This document shows, in pieces, positions 34,745 through 44,136 of a stretch of DNA of 64,000 bases (position 1 is its first letter; every line of letters starts with the position of its first letter). Under the pieces are notes generated by a model that did no database searches, was not told where the DNA came from, and saw nothing but the letters and a program-made list of their open reading frames with translations. The DNA lies in contig CAYRBJ010000002.1 of NCBI GenBank assembly GCA_964422615.1, positions 68,092 through 132,091 of the forward strand, read 5' to 3'. The DNA comes from DATLWN01 sp964422615 (GTDB taxonomy: Bacteria > Pseudomonadota > Zetaproteobacteria > Mariprofundales > Mariprofundaceae). Both the position numbers and the translations under genes were made by a program.

Positions 34745-35452
34745 ATGCGTTTGAGCCGTGAATTCAGGGACCAGCATATCCAGCACGAGATGCGCACCTT
34801 CGGGCGCAAGAACGGCTATGTGACCACGGGCCAGGAGGCACGGCTGGCCAAGTGGCTGCCGCGCATCGGCCTGCCCAAGGACAGAGCCCTGGCCGAGGCC
34901 GATATCCCGGAAGGGGCGCCGGTGGTGCTGGAAATCGGCTTCGGCAACGGCGATTTCCTGGTGCACCTGGCCCAGACGCATCCGGACTGGTACCTCGTCG
35001 GGGTGGAGATCTACCTGCCGGGCGTGGCCAAGGCGGTGGGCCGGCTGGCGGAGGCCGGGGTCATCGAGCGCTGCCGCATCTCCCAGCTCCCAGCCCAGGT
35101 GGTGCTGCAACAGCAGATTGGCGAGAGGCAGCTAGACGGCGTGTTCATCAACCATCCGGATCCGTGGCCGAAGGCGAAGCATGTCAAGCGCCGGCTGATC
35201 CAGAAGGATTTTGCCATGCTGCTGGCATCGCGCCTGAAGCCGGGCGGATTCATGAAGCTGGCCAGCGACAAGCCCGACCTTGCCGAGTGGATGCGCGACA
35301 TCCTCGATGCCACGCCGGGACTGCGCAATGTCGCGGGCCGGGGCCTGTTTGCGCCACGCGATGTCGAGCGTCCCTATACCAAGTTCGAGCAGCGCGGCCT
35401 GCGCGAGGGGCGCCACAGCTATTTTCTGCATTATGTCCGGGAGGATGCATGA
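34745..35452 (+). CDS. trmB: tRNA (guanine-N7)-methyltransferase
   Basis: The 235-aa enzyme has the TrmB start region RTFGRKNGYVTTGQ, the SAM-binding LEIGFGNGDFLVHLA near residue 62, and the family hallmark FINHPDPWPKAKHVKRRL near 135. The end SYFLHYVRED with PYTKFEQRGL is also typical. It makes m7G46 in tRNA. It is overlapped 4 nt by the DUF4438 gene (ATGA). ATG at 34745 includes an N-terminal helix; a later ATG (residue 16) is possible. Confidence 0.92.
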   Translation: MRLSREFRDQHIQHEMRTFGRKNGYVTTGQEARLAKWLPRIGLPKDRALAEADIPEGAPVVLEIGFGNGDFLVHLAQTHPDWYLVGVEIYLPGVAKAVGRLAEAGVIERCRISQLPAQVVLQQQIGERQLDGVFINHPDPWPKAKHVKRRLIQKDFAMLLASRLKPGGFMKLASDKPDLAEWMRDILDATPGLRNVAGRGLFAPRDVERPYTKFEQRGLREGRHSYFLHYVREDA

Positions 35453-36336
35453 GCCTGAAGACCAACCGCGAACAACTGGTGATGACGGCGGTGCAGGGCA
35501 CGGTATCGCCCGCCAACCAGTGGGCTCCGTTCGAGGTGGGGGCCAACGGCGAGGTGTTCGCCTGGCCATCCACCGGCGGCATCACCTACAACGTCAAGGT
35601 CGGCGATTCGGTGTTCGGCTGGGCCGGTGAGCACATCGAACCCGGCGTGTCGGCCACGCTCAAACACGCGAACAAGAAGGCGGAGGCCGGCTTCCAGTTC
35701 CTGTCCTGCTGCGGCAACGAGGCGCGCGTTATTTCCGGCGATGCAAAGGGTGAGGCGGGCACGGTGATCGGGCATCACGGCGGGGTGGAGCACCTGATGC
35801 TCGATTTCCCCGATGCCATCCTGGACAGGCTGACCTGCGACGACAAGTTTCTGATCCGTGGCTACGGCCAGGGCCTGCGCCTCGTCGATTACCCGGATGT
35901 GCACATCTACAACCTCGATCCGGGCCTGTTAGAGGGCTGGGGCCTGCACGAGCAGGGCGATGGCTCGCTGGCCGTACCCGTGCACGTGGTGGTGCCTGGG
36001 CATGCCATGGGCTCGGGCATCGGTTCGTTGTCGGTGACCACCGGCGACTACGATATCCTGTGCCATGACGAGGAAACGGTGCGCGAATATGGCCTGGATC
36101 GCCTGCGCTTCGGGGATTTCGTGGCGGTGCTCGACCATGACAACCGCTACGGGCGCACCTACCGCAAGGGGGCGATTACCATCGGCGTGGTCATCCATTC
36201 CGATTCACCACTGGCCGGCCATGGTCCCGGCATGATGACGTTGATGAGCAGCAGCACACCGGGCCGTCTGGTACCCGTGCTGGAGGAGAATGCCAATGTC
36301 GGATCGGTTCTGGGCCTGGGGCGCTTTGCCGCATAG
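35449..36336 (+). CDS. DUF4438-family protein
   Basis: The 295-aa protein begins TNREQLVMTAVQGTVSPA and contains GHHGGVEHLMLDFP and VVVPGHAMGSGIG. It ends with YRKGAITIGVVIHSDSPLAGHGPGM, features of DUF4438, a family shared by archaea, Thermotogae and some proteobacteria and known from structural-genomics crystals. Function is unknown. Conserved Gly-, His- and Asp-rich loops suggest an enzyme. The ATG overlaps trmB, and the 3' end is overlapped by the aspartic protease. Confidence 0.78.
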   Translation: MSLKTNREQLVMTAVQGTVSPANQWAPFEVGANGEVFAWPSTGGITYNVKVGDSVFGWAGEHIEPGVSATLKHANKKAEAGFQFLSCCGNEARVISGDAKGEAGTVIGHHGGVEHLMLDFPDAILDRLTCDDKFLIRGYGQGLRLVDYPDVHIYNLDPGLLEGWGLHEQGDGSLAVPVHVVVPGHAMGSGIGSLSVTTGDYDILCHDEETVREYGLDRLRFGDFVAVLDHDNRYGRTYRKGAITIGVVIHSDSPLAGHGPGMMTLMSSSTPGRLVPVLEENANVGSVLGLGRFAA

Positions 36337-36898
36337 TGCCCTGGTGATGCTTGTCGCGGCTGCCCTGGCGATTCCGTCTGCCGCGCAGGCGCAAATCTAC
36401 ACCTGGAAGGATGCCAACGGCAACATCCATTATTCCGATATCCCGGCATCGTCCCGGGCCACCAAGGTCGAAACGGGGCCTGCCGATACAGTGCGTAACC
36501 CGAATTTCAACCAGGCGCTGATGCGCAAATCCGTTCCCTACCGCGATGTCGGCGGCCAGATGCATGTGGAGGGCCAGGTCGATGGCGTATCGGTCGATTT
36601 CGTCGTCGATACGGGGGCCAGCATGGTGGTGATTCCTCGGACCGTGGCCGACCAGGCAGGAATATCCACCGAGGGTGCGGCCAGCATCAGCATCCAGACC
36701 GCCAATGGCATCGTGGATGCGCCTGTAGTGAAACTCGACAGCTTCGATCTCGGCTCGCTACACGTCGATGGCATCAGTGCCGTGGTGCATAACATCGATG
36801 CCGGCGGACAGATGGGCCTGCTCGGCATGAACTTCCTCAGTGCCTACCGCATGACCATTGATCACGAGCACCACGTATTGATTCTGGATGCGAAATGA
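36296..36898 (+). CDS. Secreted DUF4124 plus retropepsin-like aspartic protease
   Basis: The 200-aa precursor has a signal peptide (residues 1-32). A DUF4124 motif follows, QIYTWKDANGNIHYSDIP. Then comes a single retropepsin-like domain with FVVDTGASMVVI near residue 100 and a family-specific GLLGMNFLSAYRM near 178. Such proteases (clan AA, TIGR02281-like) act as homodimers. ATG 36296 is favoured over 36290 by spacing from GGAGGAG. Its start lies within the DUF4438 gene. Confidence 0.8.
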   Translation: MSDRFWAWGALPHSALVMLVAAALAIPSAAQAQIYTWKDANGNIHYSDIPASSRATKVETGPADTVRNPNFNQALMRKSVPYRDVGGQMHVEGQVDGVSVDFVVDTGASMVVIPRTVADQAGISTEGAASISIQTANGIVDAPVVKLDSFDLGSLHVDGISAVVHNIDAGGQMGLLGMNFLSAYRMTIDHEHHVLILDAK

Positions 36899-37710
36899 GC
36901 GATCAGCGGCTGCGCGTGGCCTGCGTGCAGATGTGTTCCGGCGATGACCGGTTGCGCAATCTGGCCGCGGCGGAACGGCTGTTCGATGCGGCGGCATCCG
37001 AGGGCGTGCGCCTGGTCGCGCTGCCCGAAAATTTCTCCTTCATGGGGCGTGATGACGAAAGCCGGCGCGCAGCCGCCGAATACCCCGAAGAGTCCTGGGT
37101 GCTGGGTTTTCTGTCCGAGCAGGCCGAACGTCACCGCATGCATGTGATCGGTGGCAGTGTGCTGCTGAAACAGCGGGATTCCGAGCTTCTGCGCAATGCC
37201 TGCCCGGTGTTCGCGCCGGATGGAAAGCTGCTGGAGATCTACGACAAGATGCATCTGTTCGATGTCGATCTCGGGCCCGAACGCTATCAGGAATCGGCGA
37301 CGATCCTGGCCGGGGCTGCGCCGACATCGGTACCGATCGGACCTTGGAAAGTCGGCTTATCCATCTGCTACGATCTGCGCTTCCCCGAGCTTTATCGGCG
37401 ATATTCCGAGACGGGCTGCCAAGTGCTGAGCGTACCCTCGGCATTCACCGTGCCCACTGGCAAGGCCCATTGGGAAACGCTGCTGCGGGCCCGGGCCATC
37501 GAGAACCAGGCCTATGTACTGGCGCCCGCACAGGCCGGCGAACATCCGGGCGGGCGCCGCACCTGGGGGCACAGCATGATCGCTGATCCGTGGGGCGAGG
37601 TGCTCGGATGCCGGGAAGAAGGCGAGGGGCTGGTGCTGGCCGAGCTGGACCTGGCCAGGATCGAGGAGGTGCGGGGCATGATCCCGGCTTTGCACCACCG
37701 TCGCCTATAG
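36895..37710 (+). CDS. Nitrilase-superfamily amidase (Nit1-like)
   Basis: In this 271-aa enzyme the catalytic triad is visible as Glu in LPENFSFMG, Lys in YDKMHLFDVD and Cys in SICYDLRFPELYRRY. These and the length fit the Nit1/YafV-type group that hydrolyses deaminated glutathione. The ATG overlaps the protease gene by 4 nt. It ends the chain trmB-DUF4438-protease-nitrilase and is convergent with the TonB receptor gene, 23 bp away. Confidence 0.88.
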   Translation: MSDQRLRVACVQMCSGDDRLRNLAAAERLFDAAASEGVRLVALPENFSFMGRDDESRRAAAEYPEESWVLGFLSEQAERHRMHVIGGSVLLKQRDSELLRNACPVFAPDGKLLEIYDKMHLFDVDLGPERYQESATILAGAAPTSVPIGPWKVGLSICYDLRFPELYRRYSETGCQVLSVPSAFTVPTGKAHWETLLRARAIENQAYVLAPAQAGEHPGGRRTWGHSMIADPWGEVLGCREEGEGLVLAELDLARIEEVRGMIPALHHRRL

Positions 37711-37733
37711 CATCGGCTACTGTGGCATGCGGG

Positions 37734-39776
37734 CTAGTAGTGGACGGTCAGCTTGCACAGATAGCTTTGCTGGATGCGTGAGGCGTATTCCAGAAAATTG
37801 TTGTTTTCCTCCCAGTGCGACGCCTGCAGCAGGTTTTTGCCGATGAGATCGACCTCGATCCTCTTGTTCGGTATCCAGCCGATGCGCGCGTCCAGGCGCG
37901 TATAGGGCTGCACATCGAAGCGGTTGCCGGCGGCGCTCCAGCGGATGGCGCCGAAATAATACAGGTTCATGTCCATCTCGAGATGCGTAAGCGGATTGAG
38001 GCTCAGGCCCGCCGTGTATTGCCAGCGCGGGGTTTTCTGGGACACGGAGAAGGCGGTGCCCTGGGCCTCGAAATCCTGGATCGGCGTGGGCCAATAGCGC
38101 TGATCCAGGTAGCTGACCGTGCCCTTGATCTTGCCCCAGTCGCTGAAGCGGTAGGTGAAATCCCCCTCGATGCCCATCACCCGCCCGTCGAGCAGGTTCA
38201 TCAGATAGTCCGGCACCACCATATACGGGGCGCCAGCAAACGGGAGGTAGGCATCGGCTTGCTGCAGATGGGCATCGGCGATGCCCCGGTAGTTCATCTG
38301 GAACACCGTGGCCTGCAGCAGCAGGTCGTTGGTAGGGAAAAAGCGGTATCCCGCCTCGTAGGATACAAGCCTTTCGGGATGGACGATGCCGGTGCCCAGC
38401 AGGCGCACCACATATCCCGGTCCGCCACCGGCATTGAAGCTGATGCCGTTCTCCACCATGTCCGGGAAGCGCACGGCCTGCGAGTAGGCGGCCCACAAAG
38501 CCCAGGTGTCCGCCGTATAGATCAGGCGTGCACTCGGTTCGTTCTGCCAGTTGGCATACCGGTTCCGCTCAACCTTGGTGCCGAGGATCAGGTGCAGCCT
38601 GTCCGTGAGCCGGTATTCGTCATTGAGGAAAAACGAATGCAGCACATTGCGCCGGCTGGCCAGTTGCATCACGGCGGTGTCGGTGAAGTCGCTGTAGGAG
38701 TCGCGGAAGTCGTAGCCCAGCGACACCAGCTGGTGCGGCAACTGCGACAGGTTGAACTGCAGGTCGAGATCGTAGGTATCGCGCTTCTCCCCGAAGAACG
38801 GCGTGGACACCGCGTATTGGTCGTAGAACGCCTGCGTCACCATCTGCGTGTCCGCCGACAGGCTGTTCTGCACCTTCATCACCACATTGCGCCCGGTATA
38901 CAGGTTGTTGCTGGTGTACGGTACCGGATAGGTGCCGGGCTGGCTTTCGATGGCCCCGAAGGCGCCGGCCAGGACACGGTAGCTGTCTCCGTGCAGCGAG
39001 ATGTGGGTATCCCCCTTGTCCCAATCGAGTCGGAAGCCTCCCTGGCTGAGGTTCCGGTGGTCGGGCGCCTTCTGGCCGGATGGCAACAGGAAGCCGCCCC
39101 TGTTCTCGCTCATGCCGTAGACACGGTAGGCGGCATGGCCACTGCTGCCGCCTACACGGATGGTGGTGAAGCCCTTTTCATGGCTGCCCGTACCACCGGA
39201 GATCATCAGTCCCTGAGTGTCACGGGCGTTCTTGGTGATGATGTTGATGACACCGTTGACGGCGTTGGCACCCCACACGGCACCGCTCGGTCCGCGCAGT
39301 ACCTCGATACGTTCGATATCCTGCATCGGATAGTTCAAGGCCGGCCACCACACCCCGGCAAATGTGGGCGAATACACCGGCCGGCCATCGATCAGCACGA
39401 GCAGCTTGTTGGAGAACAGGTCGTTCTGGCCGCGGATGGAGATCGAATACTGGTTGGCGTTGATCTGTTGCACGTTGACGCCTGGAGCAAGGCGCAGGGC
39501 TTCCGGGATACTTTGGGCGCCTGAACGGCGAATGTCGTCCTGCGTGATCACGAACAGGGCCGCGGCCGTTGAATAGTACTTCTGCTTACGCTTGGAGGGA
39601 GAGGTGACGGTGACGTTCATCAGATCCTTCAGACTCAGTTCCATCAAGTCCGTCACCGAAGCGCTGGATGCTGCCGAGGCCCGCCTGGCGGTCGCCGGTA
39701 TCAGTATCAATGCCGCCGCCAGCAACATCAGGCAGAACTGCAGGCTGGGCGCGAAGCGTTGCTTATTGCCGTTCAT
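37734..39776 (-). CDS. TonB-dependent outer-membrane receptor
   Basis: The 680-aa precursor has a signal peptide ending in RASAA near residue 36. A plug domain follows (ALFVITQDDIRRSGAQSIPEALRLAPGVNV near 75; VDGRP-type LVLIDGRPVYSP; IERIEVLRGPSGAVWGANAVNGVINIIT near 155). A 22-strand barrel ends in aromatic HY. No clear TonB box is visible. It is the third gene of an overlapping operon after YfiR and a hybrid kinase. CirA/vitamin-type receptors are close relatives; substrate unknown. Confidence 0.88.
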   Translation of the reverse strand: MNGNKQRFAPSLQFCLMLLAAALILIPATARRASAASSASVTDLMELSLKDLMNVTVTSPSKRKQKYYSTAAALFVITQDDIRRSGAQSIPEALRLAPGVNVQQINANQYSISIRGQNDLFSNKLLVLIDGRPVYSPTFAGVWWPALNYPMQDIERIEVLRGPSGAVWGANAVNGVINIITKNARDTQGLMISGGTGSHEKGFTTIRVGGSSGHAAYRVYGMSENRGGFLLPSGQKAPDHRNLSQGGFRLDWDKGDTHISLHGDSYRVLAGAFGAIESQPGTYPVPYTSNNLYTGRNVVMKVQNSLSADTQMVTQAFYDQYAVSTPFFGEKRDTYDLDLQFNLSQLPHQLVSLGYDFRDSYSDFTDTAVMQLASRRNVLHSFFLNDEYRLTDRLHLILGTKVERNRYANWQNEPSARLIYTADTWALWAAYSQAVRFPDMVENGISFNAGGGPGYVVRLLGTGIVHPERLVSYEAGYRFFPTNDLLLQATVFQMNYRGIADAHLQQADAYLPFAGAPYMVVPDYLMNLLDGRVMGIEGDFTYRFSDWGKIKGTVSYLDQRYWPTPIQDFEAQGTAFSVSQKTPRWQYTAGLSLNPLTHLEMDMNLYYFGAIRWSAAGNRFDVQPYTRLDARIGWIPNKRIEVDLIGKNLLQASHWEENNNFLEYASRIQQSYLCKLTVHY

Positions 39777-42532
39777 GCTCTGCCGATCGCGTTCTGGATG
39801 GCCTGCTGCAGGGGCTTGGAAAGATACGGCTTTTGCAGGAATCCGGCCGGAGAGATGTCCTTGAACTGCTGGAAGGCCTCCTCACGTGAGTAGCCGCTGG
39901 ACAGAATCACCTTCACATTGGCGTCGATATGGCGCAGTTGTTCAAAGGCCTCCCTCCCGTCCATGACCGGCATGGTAAGATCAAGGAGAACAACAGCAAT
40001 ATCCTTGTGGTATTTGCGGAAGGTATCGATACATTCATGGCCGTTTTCGGCGGTCAGCACCTTGTATCCCATGCGCTGCAGGATAGCCTCGACAATGGAT
40101 CTGACGACGCGCTCGTCGTCCACCAGAAGGATGGTGGTACGGTTGTCGGTCGTCGGCGCAGCGGCGTCCACAGGCTTCAGGCCGGCAGCTGACAGAGAGA
40201 CCTTGTCCTGAACGGAGGATACGGGAAGATAGACGCGGACCGTGGTTCCGGATCCGGGCTGGCTTATGATGCGGATGGAGCCCTGATGGCTGCGCACGAT
40301 ACCAAGGACCGCACTCATACCCAGCCCCCGTCCCGTGAACTTGGTCGAAAAGAATGGGTCGAAGATGCGCTGTAAGGTTTGCTCATCCATGCCGCAGCCG
40401 CTGTCGCGCACCTCGAGGCAGACATAGGGTCCCGGAAGCGGGGTGTGCTCGAGATATTCGCTGTGCAGATCGCTTGCCAGCGCTCCGATGCGGCGGGTCG
40501 ATATCGATATCGTGCCGGAGACGTCTCCGATGGCTTCCGATGCGTTGGTGATCAGGTTCATCACGATCTGTTGCAGCTGCGTTTTGTCGGCATCGACCAT
40601 GGGCAGAACCGGATCGAGATCCGTGTCGAGCGTGGCTTTTTTGGACACGAACACGTCCAGAAGCTGTGCCGTTTCCTCGACCAGTTCGGACAGATTGACC
40701 GGCTCGACCATGGTCTTTCCCTGGCCCGAGTAGGCGAGCATCTGCCGGCACAAATCGGCAGCCCGTTCACAGGAAACGGTGATGCTTCCGATCTCCTTTT
40801 CCAGTTCGCTATCGGCATGCAGTTTCAGTCTCATCAGTTCGGCGTTACCGAGAATGGCGGAAAGCAGGTTGTTGAAATCGTGGGCGATACCGCCAGCGAG
40901 AATACCCAAGGACTCCAGGCGCTGGACATGGGCCATGCGCCGTTCCATATCGGCCTTTTCCTCCTTGGCCTCGATCTGGGTGGTGATGTCACGGAGGACA
41001 CCCTCGATGCCGCTGAGCTCCCCTCTGGTATCGCGGATCATGTTGGCCGATGCAGCTACCCAGATGATGCTGCCATCCTTGCGCCGCAAGCGGGTTTCGA
41101 AGTTCATCAGAGATCCGTCCGATTTGGCGAAGGCCACCCTGAACGAGCGCAGGCCGTTCGTATCCGCAAATATATTCGCCATGGGCATGTTCTTCATCTC
41201 GTCCAGTGTGTATCCGAGCAGGCTGGAGGCAGATTTCGAGACCCAGGCCAGGGTGGCGTCTGGCGCAACGCGGTAATAGGTGTCGAGCATGTTGTCGAGA
41301 GTTGACTGCAGTTCGTCGTGCGCCCGTGCGATCTCCTCCTGGCTGGCCAGCAGTCGCCGGTTGGCCTCTTGCAGGGCCAGCGTGCGATCCAGGACGCGTT
41401 TTTCGAGTTCCTCATTCACGTTGGCCAGGGTTTGCTGCACAAGCTTGCGCTCCGTGATGTCGACGAAGGATCCGAACATCCCCTGTTCGTCCTCGAACTG
41501 GACCGGCACGATGGTCAACTCGACCCAGACCGTCGAACCATCGAGCTTGCGCAGTGGCAGTTCGAAGGAGTGAAGGCTGCCCTGAGCGGAGACAATGGCC
41601 AGGATCTGCTGGCGGTCGGCCGGGTTCTGATAAAGCATGGTGGTACCGGTCAGATCCTCCGGCGGATGACCCTCTGCCATCAGATGCAGGGCGGCCTGGT
41701 TGATAAAAAGGATGCTGCCCTGTTCATCCCGGCGCGAAATGATGATGGGCATCGGGGTGGCCTCGGCGATGATGCGGAAGCGCTTCTCGCTTTCCCTGAG
41801 TTGCTGCTGGCTGTGTTCTGTGGCGATAAAACCTTCCTCTACCTTCCGGACCATCATATTGTATCCGGAAAGCAAGTCGTTGATTTCGCGGATGTCGGAG
41901 ACTTCCGAATGCCGCAACGAATAGTCCTGCTGGTCGCTGGCACGCCGCATCAGCCGGGCCAGGGACACGATGGGAGAAGTGATTTTCTTCTGCAGACTCA
42001 TGGCGATAATCAATGCCAGGATCAGGCTGGACGTCATGACGAGGCTGATGGTGATGATGCTTGTGCGTTTGCTGTTGGATAGGGCATCGAGATTGGATTC
42101 GATGTAGATGACACCGATGGGTACGCCCCTTTTCATGATGGGCTCGTACAGCTCCATGTGGTGTCCCACGATGTGGAACCCTTTGGTTTCGAATGGCACC
42201 AACTGTGCCTTGGTGCCGTTGTTGCCGGTAGCAACGTCGGCCAGCACATCGCCATTCGCCGAGAACAGCCTTAGGCGTGCGATGTCCTTGTTGCCCTTCA
42301 GACCATCCAGTAATTTTTGCGCGAGGCGCTTGTCGGAAAAGAGCAGTGCGGGTTTGGCTGCCAAACCGATCACCTCGGCGCGTGCAATCAGCACCTGCTT
42401 GGCCTCATGCTCCAGCATCGACTGATTGCTGCTGATCCATACCCCGCCCATGACCAGGATAGCCAATCCAAGGGTCAAGATGAACGAGAGCTGCAGTTTG
42501 CGCTGGATGGAGGATAAGGGCGGCTTGCTCAT
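39773..42532 (-). CDS. Hybrid sensor histidine kinase with sensor, HAMP, two PAS and receiver
   Basis: The 919-aa kinase has membrane segments at about 12-32 and 158-180 bordering a periplasmic sensor (CHASE8-like), then HAMP (SPIVSLARLMRR), a PAS near 255-360, a coiled coil near 370-410, and a second PAS near 415-530. HisKA follows with His551 (GIAHDFNNLL), then HATPase (DSGCGMDEQ, GRGLGMSAV). A C-terminal receiver has acceptor Asp851 (VVLLDLTMPVMDG). ATG overlaps YfiR by 4 nt, and its own stop overlaps the TonB receptor by 4 nt. No output regulator gene is adjacent. Confidence 0.92.
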   Translation of the reverse strand: MSKPPLSSIQRKLQLSFILTLGLAILVMGGVWISSNQSMLEHEAKQVLIARAEVIGLAAKPALLFSDKRLAQKLLDGLKGNKDIARLRLFSANGDVLADVATGNNGTKAQLVPFETKGFHIVGHHMELYEPIMKRGVPIGVIYIESNLDALSNSKRTSIITISLVMTSSLILALIIAMSLQKKITSPIVSLARLMRRASDQQDYSLRHSEVSDIREINDLLSGYNMMVRKVEEGFIATEHSQQQLRESEKRFRIIAEATPMPIIISRRDEQGSILFINQAALHLMAEGHPPEDLTGTTMLYQNPADRQQILAIVSAQGSLHSFELPLRKLDGSTVWVELTIVPVQFEDEQGMFGSFVDITERKLVQQTLANVNEELEKRVLDRTLALQEANRRLLASQEEIARAHDELQSTLDNMLDTYYRVAPDATLAWVSKSASSLLGYTLDEMKNMPMANIFADTNGLRSFRVAFAKSDGSLMNFETRLRRKDGSIIWVAASANMIRDTRGELSGIEGVLRDITTQIEAKEEKADMERRMAHVQRLESLGILAGGIAHDFNNLLSAILGNAELMRLKLHADSELEKEIGSITVSCERAADLCRQMLAYSGQGKTMVEPVNLSELVEETAQLLDVFVSKKATLDTDLDPVLPMVDADKTQLQQIVMNLITNASEAIGDVSGTISISTRRIGALASDLHSEYLEHTPLPGPYVCLEVRDSGCGMDEQTLQRIFDPFFSTKFTGRGLGMSAVLGIVRSHQGSIRIISQPGSGTTVRVYLPVSSVQDKVSLSAAGLKPVDAAAPTTDNRTTILLVDDERVVRSIVEAILQRMGYKVLTAENGHECIDTFRKYHKDIAVVLLDLTMPVMDGREAFEQLRHIDANVKVILSSGYSREEAFQQFKDISPAGFLQKPYLSKPLQQAIQNAIGRA

Positions 42533-43104
42533 GGGCTTTCCCCGTCGACGATTTCGCCCAGTTGCAAGAGCTGGGCGCTGACATACAGGCCGGAATCTGC
42601 AATGGCCTTTCTATTGATGCGGAAGCTCAGCCTGTCGCCCCTGCGGATAAGCTCGATCATGCCCCCCTTGTCGGCGAACCCCGGAATATCGGAAACAGTC
42701 AATATCGGAAGCTGTTTTGAACTGTCGAGCCATTGCTGCAGGTGGGCTTGTTGATCGCTACCGATAAAAAGCACCTGTGGCCGGCCGAGGCAGGTGAGGT
42801 CGGTGCAGGGGTCGATGCGCAGCCGGGTGCGTCCCGACTTATCCGAGGCGGTGGCGATTCTCTGCATGGCGCCCCGCACCATGTCGTCTCCACTGACAAG
42901 CACGGTGACCGGCATGTTCCTTTTCTTGTTCGGCCACTCCGTGAATTGGATGAAATTGAAGATATAGGCGGCTTCCAGCGCGTATTCCGAAGCACGCGGA
43001 TGGATGGGTTGCCCGGACTGTTCGGGTAAGGCGAATGCCAGGGTGGGGGTAAACAGGAGGATGCCGATGGACAGGTAGTGTCTGGCGATGCGGATCATCT
43101 GCAT
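42529..43104 (-). CDS. YfiR-family periplasmic protein (DUF4154)
   Basis: The 191-aa precursor has a signal peptide ending near LAFA (residue 25). The YfiR core has YALEAAYIFNFIQFTEWP, ILTVSDIPGFADKGGMIEL and LSFRINRKAIADSGLYVSAQLLQL. YfiR in Pseudomonas represses the diguanylate cyclase YfiN from the periplasm. Here the partner gene is a hybrid kinase, with which it overlaps by 4 nt, so it may gate the kinase's periplasmic sensor. Two Cys (DPCTDLTC) could form a disulfide, as in redox-sensitive YfiR. Confidence 0.85.
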   Translation of the reverse strand: MQMIRIARHYLSIGILLFTPTLAFALPEQSGQPIHPRASEYALEAAYIFNFIQFTEWPNKKRNMPVTVLVSGDDMVRGAMQRIATASDKSGRTRLRIDPCTDLTCLGRPQVLFIGSDQQAHLQQWLDSSKQLPILTVSDIPGFADKGGMIELIRRGDRLSFRINRKAIADSGLYVSAQLLQLGEIVDGESP

Positions 43105-43302
43105 GGGGGCACGGCCCTACGTTTCCGCCGCTGGTCTGACAGCGGCAGGGAACAGAATGGATAACGACACGACATCATCGGTGCATGATTGTAGACATAG
43201 GCATCGAGGTGGACCAGTGAGGCCTCTGTGCGGGTGCAGTCGTCAGCCTGCCAGGGTTGCAATTCACCATGGCCGGCAGGATGATCAAGCCATGGAGCCC
43301 GG

Positions 43303-43761
43303 ATGAGCAGAGCGGATCCCGAACAGCGGCCGAGCCGGGAGCAACTGCGTGCTCATCGCCAGATTTTCTGGGATGCATGGCAGAAGTCCGAGGCCGGACT
43401 GCCGCTGAATGCCCTGGAGGTTCGTATCGTGCGGGTGATCCGCATGCATCCCGAGTATCATGCGCTGTTCGATGATATGGAGCTGTTCTTGGAACGGGAT
43501 TTTCACGTCGATGACGGCATGAATCCGTATCTGCACCTGTCGCTGCACATGGCTCTGGAAGAGCAGGTGGCGACGCGACAACCCCCCGAGGTGGCAATGG
43601 CACTGGAACAAATGGTCGCTGTCAGGCACATGGATCGGCATGCTGCGCTGCATCTGCTGCTCGAAATCCTGGCGGAAACCGTCTATCTGGCCCAGCGGCG
43701 GGGCGATGATCCGGATGTGGGTGAATATGCGCGCCGATTACGGGAACTTGGTCGGTCATGA
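43303..43761 (+). CDS. DUF1841-family protein
   Basis: The 152-aa protein contains the DUF1841 signature DDGMNPYLHLSLHMALEEQVATRQPPEV near residue 70 and a helical C-terminus with LHLLLEILAETVYLAQRRG. GGAG lies 5 nt before the ATG. It has no signal or membrane segment. Function is unknown; the family occurs across proteobacteria. It overlaps the next gene by 4 nt. Confidence 0.85.
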   Translation: MSRADPEQRPSREQLRAHRQIFWDAWQKSEAGLPLNALEVRIVRVIRMHPEYHALFDDMELFLERDFHVDDGMNPYLHLSLHMALEEQVATRQPPEVAMALEQMVAVRHMDRHAALHLLLEILAETVYLAQRRGDDPDVGEYARRLRELGRS

Positions 43762-44120
43762 TACGGGATCTGCTGGTGGCGGCTGTCTTTTTTTTCGGTC
43801 CGATGCTGGTGATGTTCGTGCTGCGCAATCTGGCATCGATGTTCAGCCTGTGGCTGGTGTTGCGCCGGCAGCAGCGATTACAGCCGAAGGTTATCGACGT
43901 CAGTCCCACCGTGGATCGGAGCCCATCGCTTGCATTTGTGGCCCTGGCAATCCTGGTCGGCATCCTGTCTGCCTATACGGCCTGGTATCACACCCGGCAG
44001 GAGACGGGCCATAAGCTCAACTTGCAATATGTGCCCGCACATCTGGATGATCATGGGCGCGTGATTCCGGGTAAACTGGTGCCCCGGCCCGGGACGCCGG
44101 ATTCCGATTCAGCCCAGTGA
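43758..44120 (+). CDS. Membrane protein, unknown
   Basis: The 120-aa protein has hydrophobic segments at about residues 5-34 and 57-74, separated by a basic and proline-containing loop (RRQQRLQPKVIDVSP). The C-terminal 40 residues are hydrophilic and proline-rich (KLVPRPGTPDSDSAQ). ATG overlaps the DUF1841 stop by 4 nt. No family is recognised. A YebC- or yceG-type neighbour link cannot be made. Confidence 0.65.
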   Translation: MIRDLLVAAVFFFGPMLVMFVLRNLASMFSLWLVLRRQQRLQPKVIDVSPTVDRSPSLAFVALAILVGILSAYTAWYHTRQETGHKLNLQYVPAHLDDHGRVIPGKLVPRPGTPDSDSAQ

Positions 44121-44136
44121 GCCCATGGGAGATTGG

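Noticed and set aside
37815..39524. 569-codon open frame antisense to the TonB receptor
   Set aside because: His/Gly/Gln/Val-rich translation without domains, opposite a receptor with clear plug motifs; a codon-bias shadow.
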